64,000 nucleotides of DNA. Origin: Rhodovulum sp. 12E13. Lineage in GTDB: Bacteria > Pseudomonadota > Alphaproteobacteria > Rhodobacterales > Rhodobacteraceae. Shown here in pieces: positions 11,006-20,083 of this stretch (positions within the stretch are counted from its first letter, which is position 1; each line of letters begins with the position of its first letter). Where the stretch lies: NCBI RefSeq assembly GCF_003340565.1, contig NZ_QPLK01000011.1, positions 62,001 through 126,000 of the forward strand, given 5' to 3'. The notes below the pieces were generated by a model that saw nothing but the letters and a program-made list of their open reading frames with translations, searched no databases and was not told the origin of the DNA. The position numbers and the translations under genes are program-made.

Positions 11006-11803
11006 ATGTATCCCACGACCTACCACAAGCCCGCCAGCCTGTCCGACGCGGCGGCCGCGCTCTCGGCCTCGGACGAGGCGATGGTGCTCGCCGGCGGCCA
11101 GACCCTGCTGCCCACGATGAAGCAGCGCCTCGCCTCGCCCTCGGCGCTGGTCGACATCCGGGCCATTCCCGAGCTCAGGGGCATCACCGTGTCGGGGGCG
11201 ACCGTCACCATCGGCGCCGCGACGACCCATGCCGAAGTGGCGGGGCATCAGGGGGTGCAGCAGACGATCCCCGCGCTCGCCTGCCTCGCGGCCGGCATCG
11301 GCGACCCGGCGGTGCGCCACATGGGCACGATCGGCGGCTCGGTCGCCAACAACGACCCCGCGGCCGACTACCCGGCCGCGGTGCTCGGCCTCGGCGCGAC
11401 GGTGGTGACCAGCACGCGCGAGATCGCGGCCGACGACTTCTTCGAGGGGATGTTCGCGACAGCGCTCGAGGAGGGCGAGATCATCACCGCGATCCGTTTC
11501 GAGGCGCCGAAACGGGCGGCCTACATGAAGTTCCGCAATCCCGCCTCGCGCTACGCCATCGTGGGCGTCTTCGTGGCCGAAACGGCTGCGGGGGTGCGCG
11601 TGGCCGTCACGGGGGCGGGCGCCGACGGGGTCTTCCGCCATTCGGGCATGGAGGAGGCCCTGTCGGCCAGCTTCGCGCCCGAGGCCGTCGACGGCTGCGA
11701 GGTCGGCGAGGGCGACATGGCTGCCGACATCCACGCCAGCGCGCCCTACCGCGCCCATCTCGTCAAGGTCATGGCCAGGCGGGCGGTGGCGGGCGCCGTC
11801 TGA
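11006..11803 (+). CDS. coxM: CO dehydrogenase-like medium subunit, FAD-binding
   Basis: 265 aa FAD subunit of the same enzyme. FAD-contact motifs [11 protein letters not shown] near residue 29 and [14 protein letters not shown] near residue 110 are both visible, followed by the CO_deh_flav_C-like C-terminal part ([18 protein letters not shown]). It accepts electrons from the CoxS clusters and passes them to a quinone or other acceptor. Last gene of the plus-strand cox operon; a GC-rich hairpin follows, facing the end of the sdh operon. Confidence 0.94.
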   Translation: MYPTTYHKPASLSDAAAALSASDEAMVLAGGQTLLPTMKQRLASPSALVDIRAIPELRGITVSGATVTIGAATTHAEVAGHQGVQQTIPALACLAAGIGDPAVRHMGTIGGSVANNDPAADYPAAVLGLGATVVTSTREIAADDFFEGMFATALEEGEIITAIRFEAPKRAAYMKFRNPASRYAIVGVFVAETAAGVRVAVTGAGADGVFRHSGMEEALSASFAPEAVDGCEVGEGDMAADIHASAPYRAHLVKVMARRAVAGAV

Positions 11804-11809
11804 CCCGCC

Positions 11810-11842
11810 GGCGGGCGGTGGCCCCGAGGGGCGTCGCCCGCC
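11810..11842. terminator. Hairpin between coxM and sdhB, candidate bidirectional terminator
   Basis: GGCGGGCG (11810-11817) pairs with CGCCCGCC (11835-11842), and the loop holds a nested GCCCC-GA-GGGGC. It lies just after coxM in the convergent gap before the sdhB end. No T-run, so Rho-assisted or transcript-stabilising action is as likely as intrinsic termination. Confidence 0.4.
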
Positions 11843-11932
11843 GAGCCTCGGCTTGGGCCACCTGCGCCGCGTGGCGCCGTGTCCGTGCCAGACGGCCGGC
11901 CCTCGGACCTTCGACCCTCGGACCCGCCGCCG

Positions 11933-12712
11933 TCAGACCTGCCGCTCGACCAGCATGCCCTTGATCTGGCTGATCGCCTTGGCCGGGTTCAGGCCCTTCG
12001 GGCAGGTCTTCGCGCAGTTCATTATCGTGTGGCAGCGATAGAGCTTGAAGGGGTCTTCGAGGTCGTCGAGCCGCTCGGGCGTCGCCTCGTCGCGGCTGTC
12101 GATGATCCAGCGGTAGGCGTGCAGAAGCGCGGCCGGGCCGAGATACTTGTCGCCGTTCCACCAGTAGGACGGGCAGGCGGTGGAGCAGCAGGCGCACATG
12201 ATGCACTCGTAGAGGCCGTCGAGCTTCTCGCGGTCGTCGATCGACTGGCGCCATTCGTGCTCGGGCTCGGCCGTCCTGGTCTCGAGCCAGGGCTGGATCG
12301 AGGCGTGCTGCGCGTAGAAGTGCGTCAGGTCGGGCACGAGATCCTTGACCACCGGCATGTGGGGCAGGGGGTAGATGCGCACGTCGCCCTTGATCTCGTC
12401 CATCCCGTAGGTGCAGGCGAGCGTGTTGATCCCGTCGATGTTCATCGCGCAGGAGCCGCAGATGCCCTCGCGGCAGGACCGGCGGAAGGTCAGGGTCGGG
12501 TCGATCTCGTTCTTGATCTTGATGAGCGCGTCGAGAACCATCGGCCCGCAGGTATCCATGTCGACATGGTAGGTGTCGACGCGGGGGTTCTCGCCGTCGT
12601 CGGGCGACCAGCGGTAGACCTTGAATTTCCGGACATTCGTGGCGCCCTCGGGCTTGGGCCACGTCTTGCCGGTGCGGATGGTGGAGTTCTTGGGCAGGGT
12701 GAGCTGGACCAT
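11933..12712 (-). CDS. sdhB: Succinate dehydrogenase iron-sulfur subunit
   Basis: 259 aa. Cysteines for the [2Fe-2S] cluster lie in [14 protein letters not shown] with the fourth in LACTY; [4Fe-4S] and [3Fe-4S] ligands are in [13 protein letters not shown] and [21 protein letters not shown]. It relays electrons from SdhA flavin to ubiquinone at the membrane face. ATG at 12712 ([10 protein letters not shown]) is chosen over an upstream in-frame ATG because AGAGAGG sits just before it. It is the last sdh gene, unusually far (about 2.6 kb) from sdhA because of three intervening genes. Confidence 0.97.
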   Translation of the reverse strand: MVQLTLPKNSTIRTGKTWPKPEGATNVRKFKVYRWSPDDGENPRVDTYHVDMDTCGPMVLDALIKIKNEIDPTLTFRRSCREGICGSCAMNIDGINTLACTYGMDEIKGDVRIYPLPHMPVVKDLVPDLTHFYAQHASIQPWLETRTAEPEHEWRQSIDDREKLDGLYECIMCACCSTACPSYWWNGDKYLGPAALLHAYRWIIDSRDEATPERLDDLEDPFKLYRCHTIMNCAKTCPKGLNPAKAISQIKGMLVERQV

Positions 12713-12811
12713 GGGACCTCTCTGTTTGAGCGGACTATAGTCCGCCACCGCAGGCTCTGCCACGGGGGGGGCGAGCGTCGCTTCGCCGCAAGGCAGCGAA
12801 ACGGCCGCGCG

Positions 12812-13153
12812 TCAGAGGAAGTCGGGGCTGCCCGCCTCGGCGAGGCAGGCCTGCGTGGTGGTCTTGCGCAGCATCACCTCGAGCGCGGCCTGCGCCGCCA
12901 CGGCATCGCCCGCCCGGTCGGCGGCCAGGAGGGCCGCGGCCTCGTCGCCGGTGGCCGAGGCGGCGGCGCATTGCGCCACCGGCCCGGGCTCGATCACCGG
13001 ATCGCGGGCAGCGACGAGGCGTTCGGCCACGGCACGCGCCTCGGCCCGTTCGCCCCGGAGCGGCGTATTGGGGCTGGGGACACAGGCCGCGAGCAGCCCG
13101 ACGAGCGCGATTGTCCCCGGCACGACGCGACGCGATACGACCCTGACCGACAT
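12812..13153 (-). CDS. Small predicted lipoprotein between sdhA and sdhB
   Basis: 113 aa. The N-terminus MSVRVVSRRVVPGTIALVGLLAAC is a lipoprotein signal with lipobox LLAAC, so the mature protein should be lipid-anchored at Cys24 and face the periplasm. The rest is Ala-rich helix with two further Cys (AQCAAAS and TQACLAEAG) that could form a disulfide. GGGAGG precedes the ATG at 13153; the open frame starts earlier but without a ribosome site. Rhodobacterales often carry a small hypothetical gene at this place in sdh operons. Function unknown. Confidence 0.7.
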   Translation of the reverse strand: MSVRVVSRRVVPGTIALVGLLAACVPSPNTPLRGERAEARAVAERLVAARDPVIEPGPVAQCAAASATGDEAAALLAADRAGDAVAAQAALEVMLRKTTTQACLAEAGSPDFL

Positions 13154-13301
13154 GGCACGACCTCCCGGCTGCTGGACCCACGATGGCAAACCGGCCCGCA
13201 AGCGGCAACTCTCGCCCGTCAGATCGTGCCCCCCCTGCGGCAGGAAAGACTCAGCCGGCGCAAGATGCGCGAGAGGCGAAGGCCCGCCCCGTCACGCTGC
13301 G

Positions 13302-14237
13302 TCACGCCGCGTCGCGGCGCACCCGGATCTGCCCGCGCTTGACCCAGCCCTCCCACGGGTCTGCGCGATTGCCGTAGATCACGCGGTCGATTCCGGCCTG
13401 CGCAATGTTCAGCCCCTTGTGCAGGCCGTCCTTCATCCGCTGCGGCAGCCGACTGTAGTGGATGGCGGTGTGGCTCACTGTAACCCAGTGGCGATCGAAG
13501 AACTCGCGCGGCGCCGTCTCGCCGTTGGCCCGGATCCGTGCCGCGCGCACTGCCAGCGGGCGTACCCGCTCTTCCCGCAGCACCCAGCGAAGCAACGATT
13601 CCGAGTGCAGCGGGCGCGAGCCGTTCTCCGTTCCGGAGCGGCAATAGTCGAGCGCGCGCTCGGCACGCAGGCCGTACACGCGCGCGAGGTGAGCGCCCCG
13701 TACAAGGGCGAAGCGGTCGTTGTAGCCGTGATGGGTCTGCCAGTAGGGCAGGTGGCACGCCGGCCTCCGGCGCGAGAGAGCGCGGGCGATGGGCCTTTCG
13801 AAACTGTCGAAATAGTGCAGGTCCGGTCGGCAGAAGAGCACGATATCCGGCTCCCAGAGCAGCGCCGCCTGTGTCACCCGGCGCAGCGAATGCAATTGCC
13901 GGACGAGGTTGCCCAGCGAATGCAGGCCGTTCTGGAAGATGTCGCCGTGCGCGACGATCTCGTCATAGGGAAGCGCGGAAAAGGCGGCGTCGGGCATCTC
14001 CAGCTGCACCTCGTCGGCGCCGAGCAGCCGGTATTCCTCGGGGTCGATGTCGACAGCCTCTCCGGTGCGGATGCTCTCCACCCTGCTCTGGCGATAGAGA
14101 TGGGCAAATATGCGCGTCTCGCCTGCGGCGCGGGCGGGCGCGAGCACGTTGTCGCGGATGGTGGGAAAGGTGAAGCGCAGCGACCGCGTGATGCCGAAAA
14201 AGCAGATCGCGATGCGGGGTGCGGCCATGCGGGTCAT
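13302..14237 (-). CDS. Putative glycan-synthesis (glycosyltransferase-like) protein
   Basis: 311 aa cytoplasmic protein. It opens with MTRMAAPRIAICFFGITRSLRF, then FAHLYRQSRV and LLWEPDIVLFCRPDLHYFDSF, a pattern seen in uncharacterised capsule or LPS glycosyltransferase-like proteins; I cannot assign a family firmly. No membrane segment is evident. ATG at 14237 overlaps the stop of the upstream gene by 4 nt (ATGA), so the pair is co-translated. By eye the base composition is less GC-extreme and codons more mixed than in sdhA and sdhB, suggesting later arrival. Its presence inside the sdh operon is unusual. Confidence 0.55.
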   Translation of the reverse strand: MTRMAAPRIAICFFGITRSLRFTFPTIRDNVLAPARAAGETRIFAHLYRQSRVESIRTGEAVDIDPEEYRLLGADEVQLEMPDAAFSALPYDEIVAHGDIFQNGLHSLGNLVRQLHSLRRVTQAALLWEPDIVLFCRPDLHYFDSFERPIARALSRRRPACHLPYWQTHHGYNDRFALVRGAHLARVYGLRAERALDYCRSGTENGSRPLHSESLLRWVLREERVRPLAVRAARIRANGETAPREFFDRHWVTVSHTAIHYSRLPQRMKDGLHKGLNIAQAGIDRVIYGNRADPWEGWVKRGQIRVRRDAA

Positions 14238-15292
14238 CTCAGGGCGCGCGTGCTTAGGATGCGAGGTCCGTACCGCGAGCGGACCCGGTCGATCCGCTTG
14301 GAAGAGCCTTCCAGTGCGAGTCCCGCCCCGTAGCGCAGCAGGCGCAGCGCACGGGGTTTCCGTTTCCATGCCGCGAAGGCCGCCGCGACGGGCCCAGCTA
14401 GCGCGTCGATCCAGACTCGCGTCAGCGCCGCCTCGGAATAGGAGGCGGCTCGATCGGTCCCACAGGCGACCATCCGGCGATACGTGTTCGGCTCGGCCTG
14501 CAACCGCTCGATGGCGGTGAGCACGTCGTTCGGTGTAAAGACCTCGATGTAGTCGAGGTCGCTCCGACGAAGTTCACGGTAGGCCGGCTCCGGCCCGAGC
14601 AGGGCCGGCGTGCCCGCCAGCCAGGCGTTGATGAGCTTGCTGGCCGGCTTCTTCGAAGCGTCGTAGCGGGTTACGTCGCGGACGCCTAGCACAAGATCGG
14701 CGTTGTAGTAGTTGTTCCAGCTGTGCTCGCCGCGGAGTTTGTCGAACCCGTCCACTTCGAGCGAGACGCCCAGTGCCCCGAGGCTGTCAATGAAGGATTG
14801 GCTGCGGAACTCCTCGGAAAGATTGTAACGCCGCCCCTTGTAGACCAGCCGCTCGATCCGCACGCCGCGCCCGGAATCGCGTGGCAGGATGCCTGGCTGC
14901 GGCCAGTGCGGGATGGACAGTCGGCGCGGGCCGTCGCCGCGCACACCGTTCTGGAGGATAACGAAATCTGCCAGCATCGGGCTGTGCGCATCGCCGCGCG
15001 GGATCAGGGTGAAGCAGTCGGCACGGGCAGCGCGGCGGCCGAAATCCCGCACCCCGACCACGTTGATCTTGCCAGGCATTGTCGTTGTTCCGAGCGTGAC
15101 CGGTAGGCCCGCCCGTGCGAGGTGGTAATAGGTCCGCTGCACCCAGGAATTGGTGATGCCGCCAGATAGATCGGACAAGCGCTGCCCAGACAACTCGGGC
15201 ACTGCGCCGTCCTTCAGCTCCGGCCATATGACATCCGGAGTGCACACGAAGTGCACTGGCGATATGACGCCTCCCCTTTCAGTCTGCTCCAT
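14234..15292 (-). CDS. Putative GT-B type glycosyltransferase
   Basis: 352 aa. The C-terminal half contains SKLINAWLAGTPALLGPEPAYRELRRSDLDYIEVF, typical of the donor-binding lobe of GT-B glycosyltransferases, followed by LTAIERLQAEPNTYRRMVACG. The N-terminal half (VISPVHFVCTPDVIWPEL, LSIPHWPQPGILPRDSGRG) is less distinctive. No signal peptide. It begins 13 nt after the sdhA stop and is coupled to the next gene. Probable job is cell-surface polysaccharide synthesis with its partner, acceptor unknown. Codon usage looks less GC-biased than its sdh neighbours, which hints at transfer. Confidence 0.6.
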   Translation of the reverse strand: MEQTERGGVISPVHFVCTPDVIWPELKDGAVPELSGQRLSDLSGGITNSWVQRTYYHLARAGLPVTLGTTTMPGKINVVGVRDFGRRAARADCFTLIPRGDAHSPMLADFVILQNGVRGDGPRRLSIPHWPQPGILPRDSGRGVRIERLVYKGRRYNLSEEFRSQSFIDSLGALGVSLEVDGFDKLRGEHSWNNYYNADLVLGVRDVTRYDASKKPASKLINAWLAGTPALLGPEPAYRELRRSDLDYIEVFTPNDVLTAIERLQAEPNTYRRMVACGTDRAASYSEAALTRVWIDALAGPVAAAFAAWKRKPRALRLLRYGAGLALEGSSKRIDRVRSRYGPRILSTRALR

Positions 15293-15305
15293 CGGTAACG
15301 TTCGA

Positions 15306-17108
15306 TCAATACACCCGCGCCTTGGGTGCTATCTTCTTCAGCTCGATGCCGCCCTCGTTGTGCCCAAGCAGCGGGTTGAGGTGGACGGGGCGGTAGTCGA
15401 GCTCGACCTTGCCGTTGACGCGGGCGAGCGTGTGCTTGCGCCATGTCTCGTCGTCACGGTCGGGATAGTCCTCGTGGGCATGGGCGCCGCGGCTCTCCTT
15501 GCGCGCCTCGGCGCTGACGATGGTGGCCAGCGCGTTGGGCATCAGGTTGGTCAGCTCCAGCGTCTCCATCAGGTCGGAGTTCCAGATGAGCGAACGGTCG
15601 GTGACGGAGAGGTCGTCCATCTTCGACGCCACGTCGTACATCCGGTCGACCCCCTTGGCAAGCGTCTCGGAGGTGCGGAAGACGGCGGCGTCCTCCTGCA
15701 TGGTCTTCTGCATCTCGAGGCGCAGCTCGGCCGTCGGCACGGCGCCGTCGGCGTGGCGTACCCGGTCGAAGCGGTCGAGCGCCTTGTCGAGGCTCGCCTC
15801 GTTGAGCGGGCGGTTGGGCTCGGATGGGTCGACCACCTCGCCCGCCCTGATCGCCGCCGCGCGGCCGAACACCACGAGGTCGATCAGCGAGTTCGAGCCG
15901 AGGCGGTTGGCGCCGTGGACCGAGGCGCAGCCGGCCTCGCCCACCGCCATCAGGCCCGGCGCGATGCGGTCGGGGTCGTCGGCGGTGGGGGCGAGCACCT
16001 CGCCCCAGTAGTTCGTCGGGATGCCGCCCATGTTGTAGTGTACGGTCGGCAGCACCGGGATCGGCTCCTTCGTGACGTCGACCCCGGCGAAGATGCGCGC
16101 GGATTCGGAGATGCCGGGCAGGCGGAGCTGCAGCGTCTCGGGCGGCAGGTGGTTGAGGTGCAGGTGGATGTGATCGCCGTTGGGGCCGACGCCCCGGCCC
16201 TCGCGGATCTCCATCGTCATGCAGCGCGAGACGACGTCTCGGCTGGCGAGATCCTTGTAGGTGGGGGCGTAGCGCTCCATGAAGCGCTCGCCCTCGGAGT
16301 TGGTGAGGTAGCCCCCCTCGCCGCGCGCGCCTTCCGTGATGAGGCAGCCTGCCCCGTAGATGCCGGTGGGGTGAAACTGGACGAACTCCATGTCCTGCAG
16401 GGGCAGGCCGGCGCGCGCGACCATGCCGCCGCCGTCGCCGGTGCAGGTATGGGCCGAGGTCGCCGAGAAATAGGCGCGGCCGTAGCCGCCGGTGGCCAGC
16501 ACGACCATCTTGGCGTTGAAGGCATGCAGCGTGCCGTCGTCGAGCTTCCAGGCCAGGACGCCCTGGCACTGGCCGTCTTCCGACATGATGAGATCGGTCG
16601 CGAAATACTCGATGTAGAACTCGGCGTTGTGCTTCAGCGACTGGCCGTAGAGCGTGTGCAGGATCGCGTGACCGGTGCGGTCGGCGGCGGCGCAGGTGCG
16701 CTGCACCGGCGGCCCCTCGCCGAACTGCGTGGTGTGGCCGCCGAACGGACGCTGATAGATCTTGCCCTCCTCGGTGCGAGAGAAGGGCACGCCGTAATGC
16801 TCGAGCTCGTAGACCGCCTTGGGCGCCTCGCGGGCGAGATATTCCATCGCGTCGGTGTCACCCAGCCAGTCCGACCCCTTCACCGTGTCGTACATGTGCC
16901 ACTGCCAGTGGTCGGGGCCCATGTTGCCAAGGGACGCGGCGATGCCCCCCTGCGCGGCCACGGTGTGCGAGCGCGTCGGAAACACCTTGGTCACGCAGGC
17001 GGTGCGCAGGCCCTGCTCGGCCATGCCGAGGGTTGCGCGCAGGCCCGAGCCGCCGGCCCCGACGACGACGACGTCGTAGGTGTGGTGCTGGATGTCGTAG
17101 GCGGTCAT
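15306..17108 (-). CDS. sdhA: Succinate dehydrogenase flavoprotein subunit
   Basis: 600 aa, normal family length. The N-terminal dinucleotide fold is [13 protein letters not shown], and [16 protein letters not shown] carries the FAD-linking His. The active-site region includes [22 protein letters not shown] and [14 protein letters not shown]. It oxidises succinate to fumarate in the TCA cycle. ATG at 17108 (MTAYDIQHH) begins at the conserved N-terminus; the open frame extends upstream but lacks the family's conserved start. 55 nt after sdhD; followed after 13 nt by a glycosyltransferase-like gene rather than sdhB. Confidence 0.98.
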   Translation of the reverse strand: MTAYDIQHHTYDVVVVGAGGSGLRATLGMAEQGLRTACVTKVFPTRSHTVAAQGGIAASLGNMGPDHWQWHMYDTVKGSDWLGDTDAMEYLAREAPKAVYELEHYGVPFSRTEEGKIYQRPFGGHTTQFGEGPPVQRTCAAADRTGHAILHTLYGQSLKHNAEFYIEYFATDLIMSEDGQCQGVLAWKLDDGTLHAFNAKMVVLATGGYGRAYFSATSAHTCTGDGGGMVARAGLPLQDMEFVQFHPTGIYGAGCLITEGARGEGGYLTNSEGERFMERYAPTYKDLASRDVVSRCMTMEIREGRGVGPNGDHIHLHLNHLPPETLQLRLPGISESARIFAGVDVTKEPIPVLPTVHYNMGGIPTNYWGEVLAPTADDPDRIAPGLMAVGEAGCASVHGANRLGSNSLIDLVVFGRAAAIRAGEVVDPSEPNRPLNEASLDKALDRFDRVRHADGAVPTAELRLEMQKTMQEDAAVFRTSETLAKGVDRMYDVASKMDDLSVTDRSLIWNSDLMETLELTNLMPNALATIVSAEARKESRGAHAHEDYPDRDDETWRKHTLARVNGKVELDYRPVHLNPLLGHNEGGIELKKIAPKARVY

Positions 17109-17163
17109 GGTCACTCCCTGTGGCGGTGCGGGCGCGGCTGCGGCGCTGGCGTCGGGGCGGAAA

Positions 17164-17535
17164 CTAGAGCGCGAGGCGCACGAGGGCGAACAGCCCCGTC
17201 GCCATCGCGCCATAGCTCACGCAGGCAGCGGCGACGATCATCAGGTGCCGCGTCACCCCATCGGTATAGTCCTCGATCGCGGTCTGCACACCCTGCCGGA
17301 AGTGCTGGAGACCGACGACCAGCATCAGGCCCGTCACGATGGCAGGGAAGGGCCGGGCGAAGTGGGTGAGCACGGCCTCGTGGCTCTGCCCCAGCATCGG
17401 CCCCCAGGCGATCAGGAAAAGCGGCGTGAGGATCAGCAGCGCATAGGACGAGATCGTCATCTGCCAGTGATGCTCGGTGCCGGTCCGGGCCGAGCCGAGG
17501 CCGACGGCGCGCTTGCGGGCGGTCATGTAGGCCAT
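17164..17535 (-). CDS. sdhD: Succinate dehydrogenase membrane anchor subunit
   Basis: 123 aa integral membrane protein with three hydrophobic segments ([57 protein letters not shown]). [16 protein letters not shown] provides the conserved His for haem b and the tyrosine/aspartate region at the quinone site. ATG at 17535; another in-frame ATG lies four codons in, but GGGAGA favours the upstream one. 11 nt after sdhC. Confidence 0.93.
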   Translation of the reverse strand: MAYMTARKRAVGLGSARTGTEHHWQMTISSYALLILTPLFLIAWGPMLGQSHEAVLTHFARPFPAIVTGLMLVVGLQHFRQGVQTAIEDYTDGVTRHLMIVAAACVSYGAMATGLFALVRLAL

Positions 17536-17546
17536 GTCGGTCTCCC

Positions 17547-17939
17547 TCAGACGGCGATGAAGATGGCGAAGGTGAGCACGGTCAGCGCGACCGAGCCGAT
17601 CACGCAGGCCCAGCCGAGCCTTTCCGCCGTCTCGATCTCGAGGCCGCGGCCGGTATCCCAGTAGAGGTGCCGGGCGCCGGCGAGGAAGTGATACCACAGC
17701 GCCCAGACCGAGCCGAGCTGCACCAGCCAGCCGAAGGGCGATGTCCACACGCCGTCGGCCACGGCGAACGCCTCCGGAGAGGTCGCCGCGGCAAGCAGCC
17801 ACCAGACGAGGCCGAGCGCGCCGACGATGAGCGAGATGCCCGAGATGCGGGTGAGGATCGACGAGACCGAGGTGATCTGGGGCCGGTAGACCTGCAGGTG
17901 GGGAGACAGGGGGCGGTTCCCCCGGTTCACGTCGGCCAT
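17547..17939 (-). CDS. sdhC: Succinate dehydrogenase cytochrome b556 subunit
   Basis: 130 aa integral membrane protein, first gene of the operon. NRPLSPHLQVYRPQITSVSSILTRISG is the SdhC signature with the quinone-site Ser/Arg, and WYHFLAGARHLYWD supplies the haem-axial His. Three membrane segments are visible. ATG at 17939 (MADVNRGNRPLSPH) begins just before the conserved motif. The upstream 316 bp carry GTGATCAC palindromes that may control the operon. Confidence 0.95.
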   Translation of the reverse strand: MADVNRGNRPLSPHLQVYRPQITSVSSILTRISGISLIVGALGLVWWLLAAATSPEAFAVADGVWTSPFGWLVQLGSVWALWYHFLAGARHLYWDTGRGLEIETAERLGWACVIGSVALTVLTFAIFIAV

Positions 17940-18086
17940 GGCTGTCCTCCGGTTGGGCGGTCGGCTGCGGCGGCGCGGGCTCGCCACGCGTCGGCCTGTA
18001 TCTCTAATGCTTTCCGAGGGCTTGTCACGGGGCGCAGGCCCGTGCGGGCGCGGTCTTTTGGCGCAAGGCCGGGGTTTGGCGACAAT

Positions 18087-18098
18087 ATGTGATCACAT
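18087..18098. promoter_or_regulatory. ATGTGATCACAT palindrome upstream of sdhC
   Basis: A perfect 12-bp palindrome lies 148 bp before the sdhC start. A second copy of its core, CGTGATCACG, is at 18220-18229 and a degenerate TGTGATCGCG is near 18110. Repetition of the core in one control region favours a regulator-binding role; the regulator is unknown (a GntR- or CRP-type protein is possible). Confidence 0.4.
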
Positions 18099-18255
18099 TC
18101 GGTGCGGCTGTGATCGCGGGCCAGGCTGGGGTGCGTGGCGCGCCTTTCATGCCGGCATCTCGCCCCACCGAATCCCTCCGTCACCGCCGAGAGTCGTCGT
18201 CCTGCCAATGCCGATCCGACGTGATCACGCTTCCCGGGCGCGGGAACGATGCGCC

Positions 18256-19290
18256 TCACTTGGGCATCAGCGCCCAGTAATCGAGGTCGAGCAGCACGCC
18301 CGACTTGTAGCGCCCCTCCGGCCCCTTGAGCGTGAACGGGTCGGTGCCGGTGCGGATCGCCACGAGGCGCAGCCGCAGCGCGCCGACGCCCGGCGCGGGC
18401 GTATCGGCCTTGTCGAGCACCTCGGACCACGCGCGCACCGTGTCGCCCGCGAAGCAGGGGTTGGCATGGGCGCCGGCATTTATGCCCACGATCATCTGCG
18501 CGTTGGCGAGACCGTTGAAGCTGAGGGCGTGCGCGAGGCTGATGACATGCCCGCCATAGACGAGGAGCCGGCCGTCGGGGCGGTAGCTTTCGTCGTAGTG
18601 CACCCGCGCCGTGTTCTGCCACAGGCGGGTGGCGAGCATGTGCTCGGTCTCCTGCACGGTCGAGCCGTCGACATGGTCGATCATCTCGCCGATCTCGTAG
18701 TCGCCCCAGCGATGCGGCTCGCCGGCGAGGTCGAAATCGTAATCGGTGAAGTCGAGGCCCTCGGGGATCACCAGGTCCTCCGGCGCGACATGGGCGGCGA
18801 GCTCGGGCAGGTGTGGCTCTGGCCCGTCCGACCCCTCGTCGCGTTTGCGCACCATCACCCAGCGGACGTAAGACAGCACCGGTTCGTCGCGCTGGTTGAG
18901 GCCCGTGGTGCGCACCCAGACGACGCCCGACTTGCCGTTCGAGTTCTGCCTGAGCCCGATCACCTCGGAGGTGGCGCGCAGCGTGTCGCCGGGCAGCACG
19001 GGGGACAGGAACCGGCCCTCGGCGTAGCCGAGATTAGCCACCGCGTTGAGCGAGATGTCGGGCACCGTCTTGCCGAAGACGGTGTGGAACACGATCAGCG
19101 GGTCGAGCGGCGCGGCCGACAGACCGCAGGATTGCGCGAAGGCATCCGACGACGACATCGTGTGGCGCAGCGGGTAGAGCGCCTGGTAGAGCGCCCGCTC
19201 GCCGCCCGACAGCGTGCGCGGCACGGCATGCACGATCGTCTCTCCGAGCGTGTAGTCCTCGAAGAAGCGGCCCGGGTTGGTCTTGGGCAC
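18256..19290 (-). CDS. mch: Mesaconyl-CoA hydratase (beta-methylmalyl-CoA dehydratase)
   Basis: 344 aa, matching the family's ~343. It interconverts mesaconyl-CoA and (2R,3S)-beta-methylmalyl-CoA in the ethylmalonyl-CoA pathway for acetyl-CoA assimilation. Two MaoC-like hot-dog halves are visible: the N-terminal one with YPLRHTMSSSDAFAQSCGL and the C-terminal one with VYGGHVISLAHALSFNGLANA. GTG at 19290 overlaps the preceding stop by 1 nt. Last gene of a coupled operon with malyl-CoA thioesterase-like, NnrU and DUF1737 genes; sdh genes follow on the same strand. Confidence 0.9.
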   Translation of the reverse strand: MPKTNPGRFFEDYTLGETIVHAVPRTLSGGERALYQALYPLRHTMSSSDAFAQSCGLSAAPLDPLIVFHTVFGKTVPDISLNAVANLGYAEGRFLSPVLPGDTLRATSEVIGLRQNSNGKSGVVWVRTTGLNQRDEPVLSYVRWVMVRKRDEGSDGPEPHLPELAAHVAPEDLVIPEGLDFTDYDFDLAGEPHRWGDYEIGEMIDHVDGSTVQETEHMLATRLWQNTARVHYDESYRPDGRLLVYGGHVISLAHALSFNGLANAQMIVGINAGAHANPCFAGDTVRAWSEVLDKADTPAPGVGALRLRLVAIRTGTDPFTLKGPEGRYKSGVLLDLDYWALMPK

Positions 19291-19496
19291 TAGAGCTCTC
19301 CCAGCTTGAGGTCGGGGGCGTAGTCGGTGCCGGGCACGTCCTTGACCACCGCCTGCCCGCAGCGCATCCCGCCGTTCGCCCCGTCATAGGCGTAGGTCGG
19401 CGGGCCGTAGAGCTCCCACCCCTCGGCCAGCGCCTTCGTCACCTTGTGGCAGAAGGCCGAATCGTCGTCGCCCGTGAGGAAGCGGTAGGCGCGCAT
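19290..19496 (-). CDS. DUF1737-type small protein
   Basis: 68 aa soluble protein: RFLTGDDDSAFCHKVTKALAEGWELYGPPTYAYDG matches the DUF1737 pattern (sheet-helix around GW.LYG). Function unknown. It is wedged between nnrU and mch with 1-nt overlaps on both sides, so it is made with the ethylmalonyl-CoA pathway proteins. No signal peptide or membrane segment. It may act as a small partner of a neighbouring enzyme, which is inference from coupling only. Confidence 0.75.
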   Translation of the reverse strand: MRAYRFLTGDDDSAFCHKVTKALAEGWELYGPPTYAYDGANGGMRCGQAVVKDVPGTDYAPDLKLGEL

Positions 19497-20083
19497 CACA
19501 TCCCCCCGGCGAACGGCCCCGCCCCGCCGAAGGGCCATGGCCCCAGCCAGCCGTGGATCACGCCGATGACGAGCAGCGCGACCACAGAGGCGGCGAAGAA
19601 GATCGCGTCGAACTTGATCTGCCCCGGCGGATTGGGGCTCCATTCCGGCTCGGCGGCATTGATGACGCGCATCTCGACCAGCGCCCAGGCCAGCAGCCCG
19701 CCGAAGGTGACGATGGCCGTCAGGTCGCCGTTGGCCAGCAGGTGGCCGAAGGCCCACAGGCCGAAACCGGCGAGCATCGGGTGGCGCCAATTGTTGAGCA
19801 GGCGGCCCTTCTTGGGCGCCGGGCTCATCATGTAGATGGCCACCAGCACGAGCAGGTTGTTGACGTGGATGAGGAAGGTGGGCGGGTACCAGACGTTCAC
19901 GAACGGCGTGCCGCGATAGCCGATCACCATCAGCACGATGGAGCCGAGCAGGGCCAGCGCCACTAGGCCCTTGCCCTTGTCGCCCATCGCCGCGCGGCGG
20001 GCGGGCGCGGCCCGCTTGAACAGGTGCGCCCCCCACCACAGCGCGATGCCGGCGAGCAGGATCAGCCAGTAAAGGGCGGCCAT
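19496..20083 (-). CDS. NnrU-family membrane protein
   Basis: 195 aa with about five hydrophobic segments. NNWRHPMLAGFGLWAFGHLLANGDL is the signature of the NnrU family (distant relatives of nitrite-reduction NnrU and isoprenylcysteine methyltransferase-like proteins). In Rhodobacter nnrU affects nitric-oxide-related expression, but no denitrification gene is seen here. Instead it lies between malyl-CoA thioesterase-like and DUF1737 genes with TGATG overlaps, tying it to acetate metabolism; the role is unknown. Confidence 0.8.
   Translation of the reverse strand: MAALYWLILLAGIALWWGAHLFKRAAPARRAAMGDKGKGLVALALLGSIVLMVIGYRGTPFVNVWYPPTFLIHVNNLLVLVAIYMMSPAPKKGRLLNNWRHPMLAGFGLWAFGHLLANGDLTAIVTFGGLLAWALVEMRVINAAEPEWSPNPPGQIKFDAIFFAASVVALLVIGVIHGWLGPWPFGGAGPFAGGM

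Noticed and set aside
19496-20083. NnrU as evidence for denitrification
   Set aside because: No nir, nor or nos genes are present; it is embedded in an ethylmalonyl-CoA pathway operon.
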